A stretch of DNA of 64,000 nucleotides from Peptoclostridium litorale DSM 5388 (lineage in GTDB: Bacteria; Bacillota; Clostridia; Peptostreptococcales; Peptostreptococcaceae), in the NCBI RefSeq assembly GCF_900141635.1, contig NZ_FSRH01000002.1:186001-250000 (forward strand), read 5' to 3'. Of the stretch, positions 8,104-17,451 are shown one piece after another; positions within the stretch are counted from its first letter, which is position 1, and every line of letters starts with the position of its first letter. Under the pieces are notes generated by a model that was given only the letters and a program-made list of their open reading frames with translations, made no database searches and had not been told where the DNA came from. The position numbers and the translations under genes were made by a program.

Positions 8104-10107
8104 TTATTTTATGTCTTTTTCCTCCGGGTATTCTATCCTCTCATGGAACATTCCCATTATGACTTCCAAAAATGAATCTTTTACAATTTGAATTTCCTTG
8201 AGAGTCAGGTCGCTGTTTTCAAGCTGTCCGTCTTCAATTTTCCCATTTACCACCTTGTCTATCATATGACTTATATTTTCCCTCGTGGGCTCCTTTATGC
8301 TTCTTATGGCAGCTTCCGAAGAATCTGCAAGCATTACCACGGCGGCTTCCCTTGTCTGCGGCTTAGGCCCGGCATATCTAAACTGCATTTCATCCGGATT
8401 TTGCCCTTCGTTTTTAAGCTTATAATAAAAATATGCGACAAGCGTGGTTCCATGGTGCTCTTTTATTACATTTACTATTTCATTTGGAAGCTTGTGTTTT
8501 TTAGCTATTTCAACTCCTCTGGTTATATGCTCTTTTATTATCTGGGCGCTAAGCGACGGCACTATTTTGTCATGAGGATTGTCGTTTGTAAACTGATTTT
8601 CCTTGAAAAAGTAAGGTCTGGTAAGCTTTCCAGTGTCATGATAGTATGAAGCAACCCTTGCAAGCAGAGAATTGGCCCCTATCCTCTCGCAGGCTCTTTC
8701 AGCAAGGTTTCCGACTATCATGCTGTGGTGATAAGTTCCCGGGGTTTCTATAAGCATCCTCTTTAGTATTTCATTGTTGGGGTTTGAAAGCTCCAGAAGC
8801 TTCATGCTCGTAAGCACGTCAAAATAATGCTCCCATATGGGAAGGCTTCCCACCACTAGTATTGATGAAAGTATGCCCGAAAGAAACACCACTATGCAGC
8901 TCACTATGAGGCGCTTAATATCCATGGAACTCAACATTCCAAATGCGGCCAGAGTCATAACGTTTATAAGTCCTATTTTGAGCCCCGATATTATGACGCT
9001 TCTTCTTTGACCCATGTTAAAACGCGTAAACGCAGCAAAACTTCCCGACACCAAAAATACCATGAACAGGTTGACATCCCCTATGACAACATATGCCATT
9101 ATCGAAAGAACCATATTTGAAACAAGGGCTATGTTCGAACCAAGCAGTATGCTTATAAGCATACTAGCACCTGCCATGGGCATAATATACGGTGACACGG
9201 CATTGACTATAAGAGATATTATAAATATGCTCATCATTATCATTAGCAACATCAAAAGCTGTCTTTCCTTTACAAATACGGATTTCTTGAAAAGGTATAT
9301 ATACATGCCCAAAAGTGTTTCCATAACTATAAGTATGAGTGTTATGCCTGCAAGCTTAAATATGTCGTCCTTTAGGCTGTCCCCTGAAATACCAGCCTTT
9401 TTTAGCATATCCATTTTTTCAGCGCTTATGACTTCGCCTTTTGTTATTATGTTTTCTCCCTTTTTGATTATAACCTTTTCAACCGAATCCTGCGCCTCTT
9501 CAATATTTTGCTGAGTCTTTTCCATGTCCAAAAACTTATTTGCTTTTATATTGGCGTTTATAAGCTCTATCCCCAGAAGCTTTTCGTCCTGAGAAAGCTT
9601 ATCTATTTCCTCAAAAAATCCAGATATGTTCTCCTTCTCCAGCTCTATGTCTTCTTTTTTGACGCCGCTGCTCATTATCTGATTTATTATTTCGAATATA
9701 TAGTTTTTAAGGCTGTCCAGCTTTTCCGATTTCATCCCAAGTGCCGTATTCATTGACTTTTCAGATATTATAAAGTGGTCTTTCCTAAGCTGCTCAAGCT
9801 TTTGTTCCAGCTCCAAATCCTCTTGCACCTTAAGCCTCTTTACATCATAAAAGAATCCATCTATATCGGCCTTTATCTCGGCCTGTATCGTCGGATTTAT
9901 TCGATACACAGGTTCGGCCTGTTCAACTGCCCTTTTTATAAGTGCTTCAGTTTGAACCTTGTTTTCTACGTCCCTTGAGGCTGTTATGCTTTCCTGAGCC
10001 ACTTCGCCAATTTTGAAACTATACTTGTCATTTGATATGAAAGTATAGAGTAGTATAAAATTGATAATAAAAAACAAAATGGCGAGGGAAAATTTCTTGA
10101 ATTTCAT
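8104..10107 (-). CDS. pgpH: Cyclic di-AMP phosphodiesterase PgpH (7TMR-HD family)
   Basis: 667 residues: one N-terminal membrane helix (7-27), an extracytoplasmic 7TMR-HDED domain (about 35-260), seven transmembrane helices (about 265-440) and a cytoplasmic HD domain (about 450-640) with YHHS and YYHDTGK. PgpH hydrolyses c-di-AMP and so tunes turgor, potassium uptake and wall stress. Order phoH-pgpH-ybeY matches B. subtilis phoH-yqfF-yqfG. The ATG has GAAAGGAG upstream. Confidence 0.92.
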   Translation of the reverse strand: MKFKKFSLAILFFIINFILLYTFISNDKYSFKIGEVAQESITASRDVENKVQTEALIKRAVEQAEPVYRINPTIQAEIKADIDGFFYDVKRLKVQEDLELEQKLEQLRKDHFIISEKSMNTALGMKSEKLDSLKNYIFEIINQIMSSGVKKEDIELEKENISGFFEEIDKLSQDEKLLGIELINANIKANKFLDMEKTQQNIEEAQDSVEKVIIKKGENIITKGEVISAEKMDMLKKAGISGDSLKDDIFKLAGITLILIVMETLLGMYIYLFKKSVFVKERQLLMLLMIMMSIFIISLIVNAVSPYIMPMAGASMLISILLGSNIALVSNMVLSIMAYVVIGDVNLFMVFLVSGSFAAFTRFNMGQRRSVIISGLKIGLINVMTLAAFGMLSSMDIKRLIVSCIVVFLSGILSSILVVGSLPIWEHYFDVLTSMKLLELSNPNNEILKRMLIETPGTYHHSMIVGNLAERACERIGANSLLARVASYYHDTGKLTRPYFFKENQFTNDNPHDKIVPSLSAQIIKEHITRGVEIAKKHKLPNEIVNVIKEHHGTTLVAYFYYKLKNEGQNPDEMQFRYAGPKPQTREAAVVMLADSSEAAIRSIKEPTRENISHMIDKVVNGKIEDGQLENSDLTLKEIQIVKDSFLEVIMGMFHERIEYPEEKDIK

Positions 10108-10137
10108 TTCCCTTCTCCTTTCAAGGTCACTTCAATA

Positions 10138-11127
10138 TCATTTTTTGATCTGCTTTTTTGCCTCATCCGCTTTTTCAAACTTCTCGTAGGCCTTTATTAT
10201 CCGTTGAACCAGTGAATGCCTTACAACATCCCTTTCTGAAAGTATTGAAAACCCTATCCCTTCAACATCTCCAAGCACCTGCCTTGCATGCACAAGCCCT
10301 GTCTTCTTGCCCGTAGGAAGGTCCGTCTGGGTCACATCCCCAGTTACAACCGCCTTGGAGCCAAGCCCAAGCCTGGTAAGAAACATTTTCATCTGCTCTC
10401 TTGTGGTATTTTGGGCCTCATCAAGTATTATAAATGAGTTGTCAAGCGTTCTACCTCTCATGAAGGCGAGCGGGGCAACTTCTATCATGCCCTTTTCCAT
10501 ATAGTTGTTGAACTTCTCACCCCCGAGTATTTCAAACAGCGCATCGTAAAGAGGCTTCAAATAAGGGTCTATCTTCTCCTTCAAATCCCCCGGCAAAAAT
10601 CCAAGGCTCTCACCGGCCTCTACGGCAGGCCTTGTAAGTATTATCCTGTTAACTTCATCCCTTTTAAAAGCCCTTACCGCCATGGCAACAGCTAAATAAG
10701 TCTTTCCTGTCCCGGCCGGGCCTATTCCAAACGTTATGTCATTATTCTCTATCTTTTTTATATATTCCATTTGCCCAAAAGTCTTAGGCTTTATTGGATT
10801 CCCCTTTGCTCCTATAGCTATTATGTCTTCCGAAAGCTTTGATACCTGCTTTTCCTTAGCCGGGCTTTCACGCATGACTTCAAGCGAATACGCCACCTTT
10901 TGTTTGCTTAAGGTTTCTCCCTTTTTAACTATCTTAAAAAGCTCCCCTATAAGCTTTTCCGTTTTTTCTATGTTGGCATTTTCGCCTATAAGGACTATAT
11001 TCCCATCCCTCAAAACCGTATGGACATTAAGCTCATCTTCTATTATTTTTATATTCTGATCAAAATATCCAAACAGCTCCCTTTGAAAATCTTGATCCTG
11101 AATCTCAAGTTTTTTTTGTTCTATCAA
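10138..11127 (-). CDS. phoH: PhoH family P-loop ATPase
   Basis: 329 residues. Walker A GPAGTGKT is at 136-143 and Walker B FIILDEAQ at about 231-238; an N-terminal KH-like part covers about 1-80. PhoH proteins are ATP-dependent and thought to act on RNA; the gene is almost always next to ybeY. The start is a TTG after AAGGGGG. It is divergent from ndk. Sporulation genes yqfC and yqfD, normally just upstream, are not here. Confidence 0.92.
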   Translation of the reverse strand: MIEQKKLEIQDQDFQRELFGYFDQNIKIIEDELNVHTVLRDGNIVLIGENANIEKTEKLIGELFKIVKKGETLSKQKVAYSLEVMRESPAKEKQVSKLSEDIIAIGAKGNPIKPKTFGQMEYIKKIENNDITFGIGPAGTGKTYLAVAMAVRAFKRDEVNRIILTRPAVEAGESLGFLPGDLKEKIDPYLKPLYDALFEILGGEKFNNYMEKGMIEVAPLAFMRGRTLDNSFIILDEAQNTTREQMKMFLTRLGLGSKAVVTGDVTQTDLPTGKKTGLVHARQVLGDVEGIGFSILSERDVVRHSLVQRIIKAYEKFEKADEAKKQIKK

Positions 11128-11286
11128 AAATTTTATCCCCCTTAAAATTTTTTAATTTCATTAATTATTATATCATATAAGCTCTTTTTTTGGCATTCAT
11201 ACGCAAATATGCAAATACATATGTTCACTTTTATTTTTTGGGGTAATTATATATCCAAGAACCAATTTATTAAGGGGGAAAATACT

Positions 11287-11685
11287 TTGGAAAAGAGTCT
11301 AGTTCTTATTAAGCCTGACGGCATAAAGAGAAAGCTTGTGGGTGAGATAATAAAAAGATATGAATACAGGGGGCTTATGATAGAAAATATAAAAATGATA
11401 AAACCCACGACCAATATGCTCAAGCAGCACTACATAGAGCACATTGACAAGCCCTTTTTCGCAGAACTCGTGGACTACATGTCTTCAGACTTCGTAGTAG
11501 CCATAGTTCTTTCAGGAGAACACGCCATAGAGCTTGTGAGGAAAATAAACGGGAGCACCAATTACATGCAGGCCGAACTTGGAAGCATTCGCGGGGACTT
11601 TGCAAATTCAATTACGAGAAATCTTGTTCACGGATGCGACTCACCAGAAAGCTTTAAAAGAGAATATGACATATGGTTTGGATAG
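11287..11685 (+). CDS. ndk: Nucleoside diphosphate kinase, divergent
   Basis: 132 residues beginning MEKSLVLIKPDG; the TTG start has AAGGGGGA upstream. Catalytic H115 is present (NLVHGCDSPES). Two conserved spots differ from the family: HGSDS is HGCDS (Ser117 to Cys), and PGTIRGDF is LGSIRGDF. NDK transfers the gamma-phosphate between nucleotides and balances NTP/dNTP pools. It stands alone on the plus strand between phoH and the floA unit, with its own terminator. It is probably still active, since the His and nucleotide-binding residues remain, but this is inference. Confidence 0.92.
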   Translation: MEKSLVLIKPDGIKRKLVGEIIKRYEYRGLMIENIKMIKPTTNMLKQHYIEHIDKPFFAELVDYMSSDFVVAIVLSGEHAIELVRKINGSTNYMQAELGSIRGDFANSITRNLVHGCDSPESFKREYDIWFG

Positions 11686-11730
11686 ATATAAAAGTCCCAT
11701 GTTGAAAAATCAACCTGGGACTTTTATATC
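11685..11730. terminator. Bidirectional terminator between ndk and the floA unit
   Basis: Perfect 15-bp stem (GATATAAAAGTCCCA and complement) with a 16-base loop. A/T-rich arm ends allow termination in both directions. It begins at the last base of ndk and lies seven bases from the stop of the convergent gene. Confidence 0.9.
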
Positions 11731-11736
11731 TCTAGA

Positions 11737-12276
11737 TTAGTTTTTTCTAAGGCTTTTGGGCTTTGATAGAACCTCCGAGTAGATTATCCCCTTGACTATT
11801 TCATTCGGGCTTTCAAAAAGACTCTCAAAAGGACCTTTCACAGCAGCCTCTTCAGCTGCATGCACAATTTCATAAGTCTTTTTCTTTTCATGCTCTTTTT
11901 CCTCAAAATAATAGGCGCTTTCTCTTTGAGCCCCACTTGCTTTTTTATCAACTTTCACTACAGGCTCCTCAATGCTTTCAAACGGCTGGACATCGGCCTT
12001 TGCATCCTTCCTTTCACGTTGGGCCTGCTTTGTCTTTTGGGCAAGCACGTCCTGCTGTTTTTTAATCTCCTGAGCCATATCCTTGAAATAGCTTTCTATG
12101 CTCGTCTTTTTGGGCTTTGCTCTCTTTTGCTCTTTTATTGTAGCCTTTGCAGGAACACCGATTTGCCCGCTTGTTCTTTGTTTTCTTGCTGTTGCCCGCT
12201 TTTCTCCCTCTTTTTTATTCCTTCCAAATAAAGCTCTTATCGCAATCAAAGCTATTATCCATAAAATTTCTTCCAA
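11737..12276 (-). CDS. Hypothetical membrane-anchored, charged protein downstream of floA
   Basis: About 179 residues from the TTG start (AAAGGA upstream); a longer frame reaches 12345 without a good SD. Residues 2-16 (EEILWIIALIAIRAL) form a single hydrophobic helix, followed by a Lys/Arg/Gln-rich, probably coiled or disordered region and an acidic C-terminal part. I recognise no family. As the last gene of the nfeD-floA unit it may work with the flotillin raft system, but only position supports this. Confidence 0.6.
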   Translation of the reverse strand: MEEILWIIALIAIRALFGRNKKEGEKRATARKQRTSGQIGVPAKATIKEQKRAKPKKTSIESYFKDMAQEIKKQQDVLAQKTKQAQRERKDAKADVQPFESIEEPVVKVDKKASGAQRESAYYFEEKEHEKKKTYEIVHAAEEAAVKGPFESLFESPNEIVKGIIYSEVLSKPKSLRKN

Positions 12277-12360
12277 AAGATCACGTCCTTTTAGGCATTT
12301 GAAAATAAAGAACAAGTCAAATATGCTGGCATTCTGACTGCTCATTTATTCGAACATGCC

Positions 12361-13353
12361 TTATTTCTTTTCTCCAGGACTTCCTTTCTTAACCCCTGTT
12401 GCACCAGATATGGATTCTCTCATATCTGTGTCAGCCATTACATTTTTCATTTTGTAGTAATCCATTATACCAAGATTCCCCTGCCTGAAAGCTTCCGCTA
12501 TGGCAATCGGCACCTGAGCCTCCGCCTCTACGACCTTCGCCCTCATTTCCTCTACCTTCGCCTTCATCTCCTGCTCTCTTGCTATGGCCATGGCTCTTCT
12601 CTCTTCCGCTTTCGCCTGGGCTATTTTCTTGTCTGCCTCTGCCTGGTCGGCCTGAAGCTGTGCTCCTATGTTTCTTCCGACATCGACATCCGCTATGTCT
12701 ATTGAAAGAATCTCAAATGCGGTACCTGCGTCAAGCCCTTTTTCAAGGACAGTCTTTGATATCATATCGGGATTTTCAAGCACCTGCTTGTGACTTTCCG
12801 CAGAACCCACTGTGGTTACTATGCCCTCGCCGACTCTTGCTATTATGGTCTCTTCGCCAGCGCCGCCGACAAGCCTTCCTATGTTGGCCCTTACAGTTAC
12901 CCTTGCCCTTGCTATTACCTCTATTCCACTTTTTGAAACAGCAGCTATTTTAGGTGTTTCAATGACCTTTGGATTTACACTAACTTGAACGGCTTCAAGA
13001 ACATCCCTTCCAGCCAGGTCTATCGCAGCAGCCTGCTCGAATTCAAGCTTTATGTTCGCTCTTTGAGCCGCTATAAGCGCATTTACAACTGAGTCAACAT
13101 CCCCTCCGGCAAGGTGGTGTGCTTCAAGCTTGTCTATTCCAAGGCTTAGCCCCGCCTTTGTGGCCTTTATCATAGGGTTTACTATCTTTATAGGGGCAAC
13201 CCGTCTCAATCTCATTCCCACAAGAGTAAGTATTGAAACTTTAACGCCCGAGAAAATCGCCGTTATCCAAAGCCCCACAGGTATGAAGCTGAAGAAAAGT
13301 GATACGAATACTAGTATTATACCTAGCAGTAATACTGGTCCCAAAAATTGCAT
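12361..13353 (-). CDS. floA: Flotillin-like protein FloA
   Basis: 330 residues. An N-terminal membrane hairpin (about 2-45) is followed by the long FloA/YqfA SPFH-type domain ([21 protein letters not shown] region) and an Ala/Glu-rich coiled coil (about 235-290). FloA scaffolds membrane microdomains and affects fluidity, secretion and wall enzymes. Its start follows the nfeD stop by one base, the usual partner arrangement (B. subtilis yqeZ-yqfA). Confidence 0.94.
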   Translation of the reverse strand: MQFLGPVLLLGIILVFVSLFFSFIPVGLWITAIFSGVKVSILTLVGMRLRRVAPIKIVNPMIKATKAGLSLGIDKLEAHHLAGGDVDSVVNALIAAQRANIKLEFEQAAAIDLAGRDVLEAVQVSVNPKVIETPKIAAVSKSGIEVIARARVTVRANIGRLVGGAGEETIIARVGEGIVTTVGSAESHKQVLENPDMISKTVLEKGLDAGTAFEILSIDIADVDVGRNIGAQLQADQAEADKKIAQAKAEERRAMAIAREQEMKAKVEEMRAKVVEAEAQVPIAIAEAFRQGNLGIMDYYKMKNVMADTDMRESISGATGVKKGSPGEKK

Positions 13354-13354
13354 T

Positions 13355-14656
13355 TTATTCTTCCCCCTTTTTCCTTACTATTATTTTACTTCCTTCCACT
13401 CTTATTACCTTTACCTTTTCACCCTTTTCTATAAGACCGCTTTCCGCTATAGCATCAAGCATTTCCCCTTCTATCTCAATCTTGCCTGAGGGTCTTAAAA
13501 ACGAAAGACATACTCCCTCCTTTCCAAGATATTGGCTTTTCCCCTCAGACGATATGTACCCTTCATCCGTATTGAGATTGGTGTCCAGAAGAAGCGTCTT
13601 TGAAAGCTTCCTTTTGGGAAGTTTTTTGAATATTACAGTGATAACCGCAGCGGTAAGCGCTATGGCTATTACAATATACATAACGGCCTGTGCAATAGAC
13701 CTCGAAGCCATGACGACGCTCATTATTACGGATGATATGCCAAGCACTCCAAACACTCCAAACCCTGGGGCTGCCGCCTCAATCACAAGGAGCACCATGC
13801 CAATCATGAATACTACGACAGACAGAATCTGCGCACTGCCTCCAAGTATCGAGCCCATGAAAAACAGTGAAAAGCCAATTATACTTATTATACCACCTAC
13901 TCCAAATCCTGGCGTTATTATTTCTATGACCATGCCTATGAATCCCAGTGCCAGAAGTATCGGCGCCACGTATGACGAGCTTATTATGTTTATGAAGTCC
14001 TCCACTACAGTGGACTCGATCTCAGTCTCCGAAAAGTTTTCTATTCCAAGGCTCTCATATATCTGCCTCCTGTTTAACGCCTTGCCGTCTATAAAGCCTA
14101 TCTCAACAGCCTCATTGGTAGTAAGGTTGAGAAGTTTCCCCTTTTCAATGAGCCCTTCTATTTCCATGTCCTTGTCAGCCATTGCCATTACAACCTCAGG
14201 GTCCCGTCCTTTTTCTTCGGCAACTGTCTTAAGCTGCTTTTTCCAGAATGATATGTTCTTTTCGGTTGCCGGTATTGTCTCCGCAGAGCCTATAGTGGCG
14301 CCCGGAGCCATATATATGTCGTCGCATGATATGCTTATTAAAACTCCTGCCGATATGGCCTTTTTGTTTATATAGGCAGCCGTAGGCACTGTAGACGATA
14401 TTATTACATCGCTTATGTTAATCGCAGAGTCGACCCTTCCTCCGAATGTGTCAATTTCAAACAGTATAAGATCTGCACCTTCATCTTCCGCCTTTTGTAT
14501 CGAATTGTTTATGTAGTTGTAAAGCCCAGGCGTAACCTCGGTTTTTACTTCTATGACATATATGCTCTTCTTGTCGTCTATTGCCCCTGTAATTCCCCCA
14601 ATTGAAAGAATCATGACAAGAATGGGCACAATGTATTTGAAAACTGTCCTTTTCAT
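13355..14656 (-). CDS. NfeD-type membrane-bound serine protease
   Basis: 433 residues. Signal peptide (1-25), ClpP-like Ser/Lys protease domain (about 30-220) with [11 protein letters not shown], where the Ser is the likely nucleophile, then five to six membrane helices (about 230-345) and a C-terminal OB-fold NfeD domain (about 355-433). Partners of flotillins in membrane protein quality control. First gene of the unit; AGAGGTGG precedes the ATG. Confidence 0.92.
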   Translation of the reverse strand: MKRTVFKYIVPILVMILSIGGITGAIDDKKSIYVIEVKTEVTPGLYNYINNSIQKAEDEGADLILFEIDTFGGRVDSAINISDVIISSTVPTAAYINKKAISAGVLISISCDDIYMAPGATIGSAETIPATEKNISFWKKQLKTVAEEKGRDPEVVMAMADKDMEIEGLIEKGKLLNLTTNEAVEIGFIDGKALNRRQIYESLGIENFSETEIESTVVEDFINIISSSYVAPILLALGFIGMVIEIITPGFGVGGIISIIGFSLFFMGSILGGSAQILSVVVFMIGMVLLVIEAAAPGFGVFGVLGISSVIMSVVMASRSIAQAVMYIVIAIALTAAVITVIFKKLPKRKLSKTLLLDTNLNTDEGYISSEGKSQYLGKEGVCLSFLRPSGKIEIEGEMLDAIAESGLIEKGEKVKVIRVEGSKIIVRKKGEE

Positions 14657-14733
14657 TTAATCCACCTCTATCCCATATTGTTTTTATACAATTACCCCTG
14701 CATAGATGCCTCTAAACCCTTCAAAAACAAAAC

Positions 14734-14762
14734 AAAGAGGCAAAACCGGAGTCTGCCTCTTT
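14734..14762 (-). terminator. Terminator after yqeY
   Basis: Stem AAAGAGGCA/TGCCTCTTT with an 11-base loop; on the minus strand a T-rich run follows. It separates the rpsU-yqeY transcript from the nfeD unit. Confidence 0.8.
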
Positions 14763-14769
14763 TTATCTA

Positions 14770-15210
14770 TTATAATAGTTTTCTAGCGATTTCATTTACA
14801 AGCTTTCCATCTGCTCTGCCTTTAATCTTTGGCATTAACGCAGACATAAGCTTACCCATATCCTTAAGCGATGAAGCCTGGATCTCTTGTATAGTCTCTG
14901 CGACTATTTTTTCCACTTCTTCTCTTTCAAGCTGTTTCGGAAGGTATTCTGTTATGATTTCAATTTCCTTGCCAGTTTGTTCAACCAGATCATCTCTTTG
15001 AGCCTTTTCAAACTCTTCAAGAGAGTCTTTTCTCTGCTTAAGTTGTTTCGATATGAGCTCTATCACTTTTTCATCATCTGCTTCCACTCTATTGTCCACT
15101 TCGTATTGTTTCACGGCAGACCTTATGAGTGTTATTACAGATTTTTTGACAGTATTTTTTTCTTTCATAGCTGTCTTTAAATCGTCCATGAGTTTTTCCT
15201 TTAAGGTCAT
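14770..15210 (-). CDS. yqeY: GatB/YqeY domain protein
   Basis: 146 residues, all-helical YqeY family, related to the tail domain of the GatB amidotransferase subunit, with LKDMGKLMSALMPKIKGRADG near the C-end (shown here in two conserved pieces, KDMGKLM and GRADG). It may bind tRNA, but its role is unproven. It follows rpsU by 21 bp, the classical Firmicutes pair. Confidence 0.92.
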   Translation of the reverse strand: MTLKEKLMDDLKTAMKEKNTVKKSVITLIRSAVKQYEVDNRVEADDEKVIELISKQLKQRKDSLEEFEKAQRDDLVEQTGKEIEIITEYLPKQLEREEVEKIVAETIQEIQASSLKDMGKLMSALMPKIKGRADGKLVNEIARKLL

Positions 15211-15231
15211 TCGACCTCACACTCCTTCGAT

Positions 15232-15408
15232 TTATTTACCTTTTCTCTTTCTTCCTGCCTTTATTCTCTTTTTCTTTTCACTAGGCTTTTCATAATGTTC
15301 TCTTTTTCTTACTTCAGACAGTATACCAGACGTAGCACACTCACGCTTGAATCTTCTAAGAGCGCTATCTAGAGTCTCGTTATCTCTTATCTTTATTTCT
15401 GCTGGCAT
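15232..15408 (-). CDS. rpsU: 30S ribosomal protein S21
   Basis: 58 residues starting [11 protein letters not shown], typical S21 with LRRFKREC and a basic tail ([14 protein letters not shown]). Located near the anti-SD end of the 30S subunit. The ATG has GGAGGGA at ideal spacing; the in-frame upstream codons are not used. It is driven by a strong promoter at 15496-15524. Confidence 0.96.
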   Translation of the reverse strand: MPAEIKIRDNETLDSALRRFKRECATSGILSEVRKREHYEKPSEKKKRIKAGRKRKGK

Positions 15409-15495
15409 TTTCTTCCCTCCCTCCGTTACTAACAATCCTTCTGCATATGTAGCTGTATCTAGAGCCGCATAAGTTGATGTATTCCATACTCAGAT

Positions 15496-15524
15496 ATTAT
15501 AAAACATATTTGAATATTCTTCAA
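15496..15524 (-). promoter_or_regulatory. Promoter of rpsU-yqeY
   Basis: Minus strand TTGAAG and TATAAT with 17-base spacing, giving a leader of about 80 bases before the rpsU ATG. Confidence 0.78.
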
Positions 15525-15542
15525 GTCTTTTTTAACCTGTTT

Positions 15543-15887
15543 TTAACCTGGAGGCCAAGTTAGGTTTCTTCCCCCAAGAACATGATAGTGAATATGCTTC
15601 ACTTCCTGTCCTCCCTGTTCTCCGCAGTTATTCACAACTCTGAATCCACCTTCTGATATTCCCGTGTCTTTGGCAATTTGTTGTATAACCTTGTGTACAT
15701 GCGAAACTATTTCAAGCTCGCTTTCAGGAACATCCATAAAAGTTGGATAATGCTTCTTAGTTACAACTAGCACATGAACTGGCGCCGCCGGATTTATATC
15801 CTTGAATGCAAGCACCTTGTCATCCTCATACACCTTTGTAGAAGGGATGTCCCCCTTCACTATCTTGCAGAAAATGCAATCTTCCAT
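15543..15887 (-). CDS. HIT family nucleotide hydrolase (HinT-like)
   Basis: 114 residues. Zinc-type N-terminal Cys pair CIFC (4-7) and the catalytic histidine triad H98-H100-H102 in HIHYHVLGG. Members hydrolyse AMP-N or AMP-O linkages, including adenylated by-products of tRNA synthetases. AAGGGGGA precedes the ATG. It sits 69 bp downstream of mtaB and may be co-transcribed. Confidence 0.93.
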   Translation of the reverse strand: MEDCIFCKIVKGDIPSTKVYEDDKVLAFKDINPAAPVHVLVVTKKHYPTFMDVPESELEIVSHVHKVIQQIAKDTGISEGGFRVVNNCGEQGGQEVKHIHYHVLGGRNLTWPPG

Positions 15888-15956
15888 ATTTATCCCCCTT
15901 ACTTACATAATATAAACATTTTATATTTTAAAATGCACTACACTAATATTATACAC

Positions 15957-17309
15957 CTATATCAATATTCCTTCTATTTTTCCTTCTTTGATTTCATTAA
16001 GTTTCACTTTTTTTATAATCCCCTCTATGTTTTCGCTGCTTCTCGAAACTACCTTCACGTAGTTTGAAGTATGGCCCTCGTATATTCCCGGCATTATTTC
16101 CTTTTCAAACAGAACGTCCGCCTCTCTTCCCATCAGATTTTCCATGAATCTGTCTGTATTCACCTGTGAAAGCGCTATAAGCTTTTCGCTTCTTGAGGAC
16201 TTTATCTGAGGGTTAATCTGCTCCTTCATCTTTGCTGCCGGAGTTCCCTTTCTCGGAGAAAACTTGAATATGTGCATCTGGAAAAGCTCTATCTCCCTTA
16301 GGAACTCATGCGTCTTTTCAAACTCCTCGTCCGTCTCACCCGGGAAGCCGACTATTATGTCCGTTGTAAGAGCAACATCTTTAAAATGTTCCCTAAGTGC
16401 GTTTGCAGCTTCCATTACCTCGGACGCCGTGTACCTTCTGTTCATCCTCTTTAGGGTATCGTCGCATCCACTTTGTATAGAAAGGTGGAAATGCGGGCAG
16501 ACCTTGTGAAGGCTCGCCATTTGCGACACAAACTCCCTGCTCATCATATCAGGCTCTACAGAGCTCATTCTTATTCTCTCTATGCCATCTATCTCATGAA
16601 CCGCCCTTATTACATCTATAATCCTGTCCCCATCAAGGTCATCTCCATAGCAGGCCATATTTATTCCAGTAAGAACTATCTCCTTGAATCCAGTCCTTGC
16701 AAGTTCCCTGACCTCGCTGACTATATTGTCTATGCTCCTGCTTCTTACTCCGCCCCTTGCATACGGAATTATGCAGTACGAGCAAAACCTGTTGCATCCG
16801 TCCTGTATCTTTATGAAAGCCCTTGTCTTTCCCCTCATGTGCTCTATGTGCATCTCCTCGAACGTCTTAAGCTTCATTACGTTCTCGACCTTTACTGTCT
16901 TTTCTCCAGGAGTACAGCCTTCTATTATCTGTACTATTTTCGACTTGTCCTTAGTTCCTACTATTACATCAACTTCTTCTATCTTTGCAACCTCGTCCGG
17001 GGCTACCTGCGAATAACATCCCGTCACGGCTATTATCGAATCTGGGTTTGTCCTTTTTGCCCTTCTTAGAAACTGCCTTGATTTCCTGTCGCTTATATGA
17101 GTAACCGTACACGAATTTATAACATATATGTCGGCAAACTCCTCGGGGTCGACTATCTCATACCCGTTTTTTTCAAATATGTCCTCCATGGCATTAGTTT
17201 CATACTGGTTGACCTTGCAACCCAGCGTGAACATCCCCACGGTTTTTTTCCTGCCAAAACGACTCTCAAACTCTTCAGATGAAAGCGCTATATCTATATT
17301 TACACTCAT
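15957..17309 (-). CDS. mtaB: tRNA t6A37 methylthiotransferase MtaB
   Basis: 450 residues. N-terminal UPF0004 Fe-S cysteines C31, C67, C98; radical SAM cluster C172, C176, C179 (GCNRFCSYC); C-terminal TRAM domain. It turns t6A at position 37 of ANN-decoding tRNAs into ms2t6A. In B. subtilis (yqeV) it directly follows rsmE (yqeU); here about 12 kb of accessory DNA lies between. The ATG has GGAGGAA upstream. Confidence 0.95.
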   Translation of the reverse strand: MSVNIDIALSSEEFESRFGRKKTVGMFTLGCKVNQYETNAMEDIFEKNGYEIVDPEEFADIYVINSCTVTHISDRKSRQFLRRAKRTNPDSIIAVTGCYSQVAPDEVAKIEEVDVIVGTKDKSKIVQIIEGCTPGEKTVKVENVMKLKTFEEMHIEHMRGKTRAFIKIQDGCNRFCSYCIIPYARGGVRSRSIDNIVSEVRELARTGFKEIVLTGINMACYGDDLDGDRIIDVIRAVHEIDGIERIRMSSVEPDMMSREFVSQMASLHKVCPHFHLSIQSGCDDTLKRMNRRYTASEVMEAANALREHFKDVALTTDIIVGFPGETDEEFEKTHEFLREIELFQMHIFKFSPRKGTPAAKMKEQINPQIKSSRSEKLIALSQVNTDRFMENLMGREADVLFEKEIMPGIYEGHTSNYVKVVSRSSENIEGIIKKVKLNEIKEGKIEGILI

Positions 17310-17361
17310 TAACGTTCCTCCAATACATATGCACTACTGCTTCATTGACTCTTCCTATGCA

Positions 17362-17387
17362 ATTATACCAAAAACGTATATATACGT
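17362..17387 (-). promoter_or_regulatory. mtaB promoter with overlapping palindrome
   Basis: An extended -10 (TGGTATAAT) lies at 17362-17370 on the minus strand. Immediately upstream is a perfect 14-bp palindrome, ACGTATATATACGT (17374-17387), in the spacer and -35 zone; no good -35 box is seen. It looks like an operator, by inference. Confidence 0.4.
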
Positions 17388-17451
17388 ATATGAATATGTA
17401 AAAAAGTTTTGTAATGCATATGTTGATTAAAGATGGCTCAATTTAGCCAGG

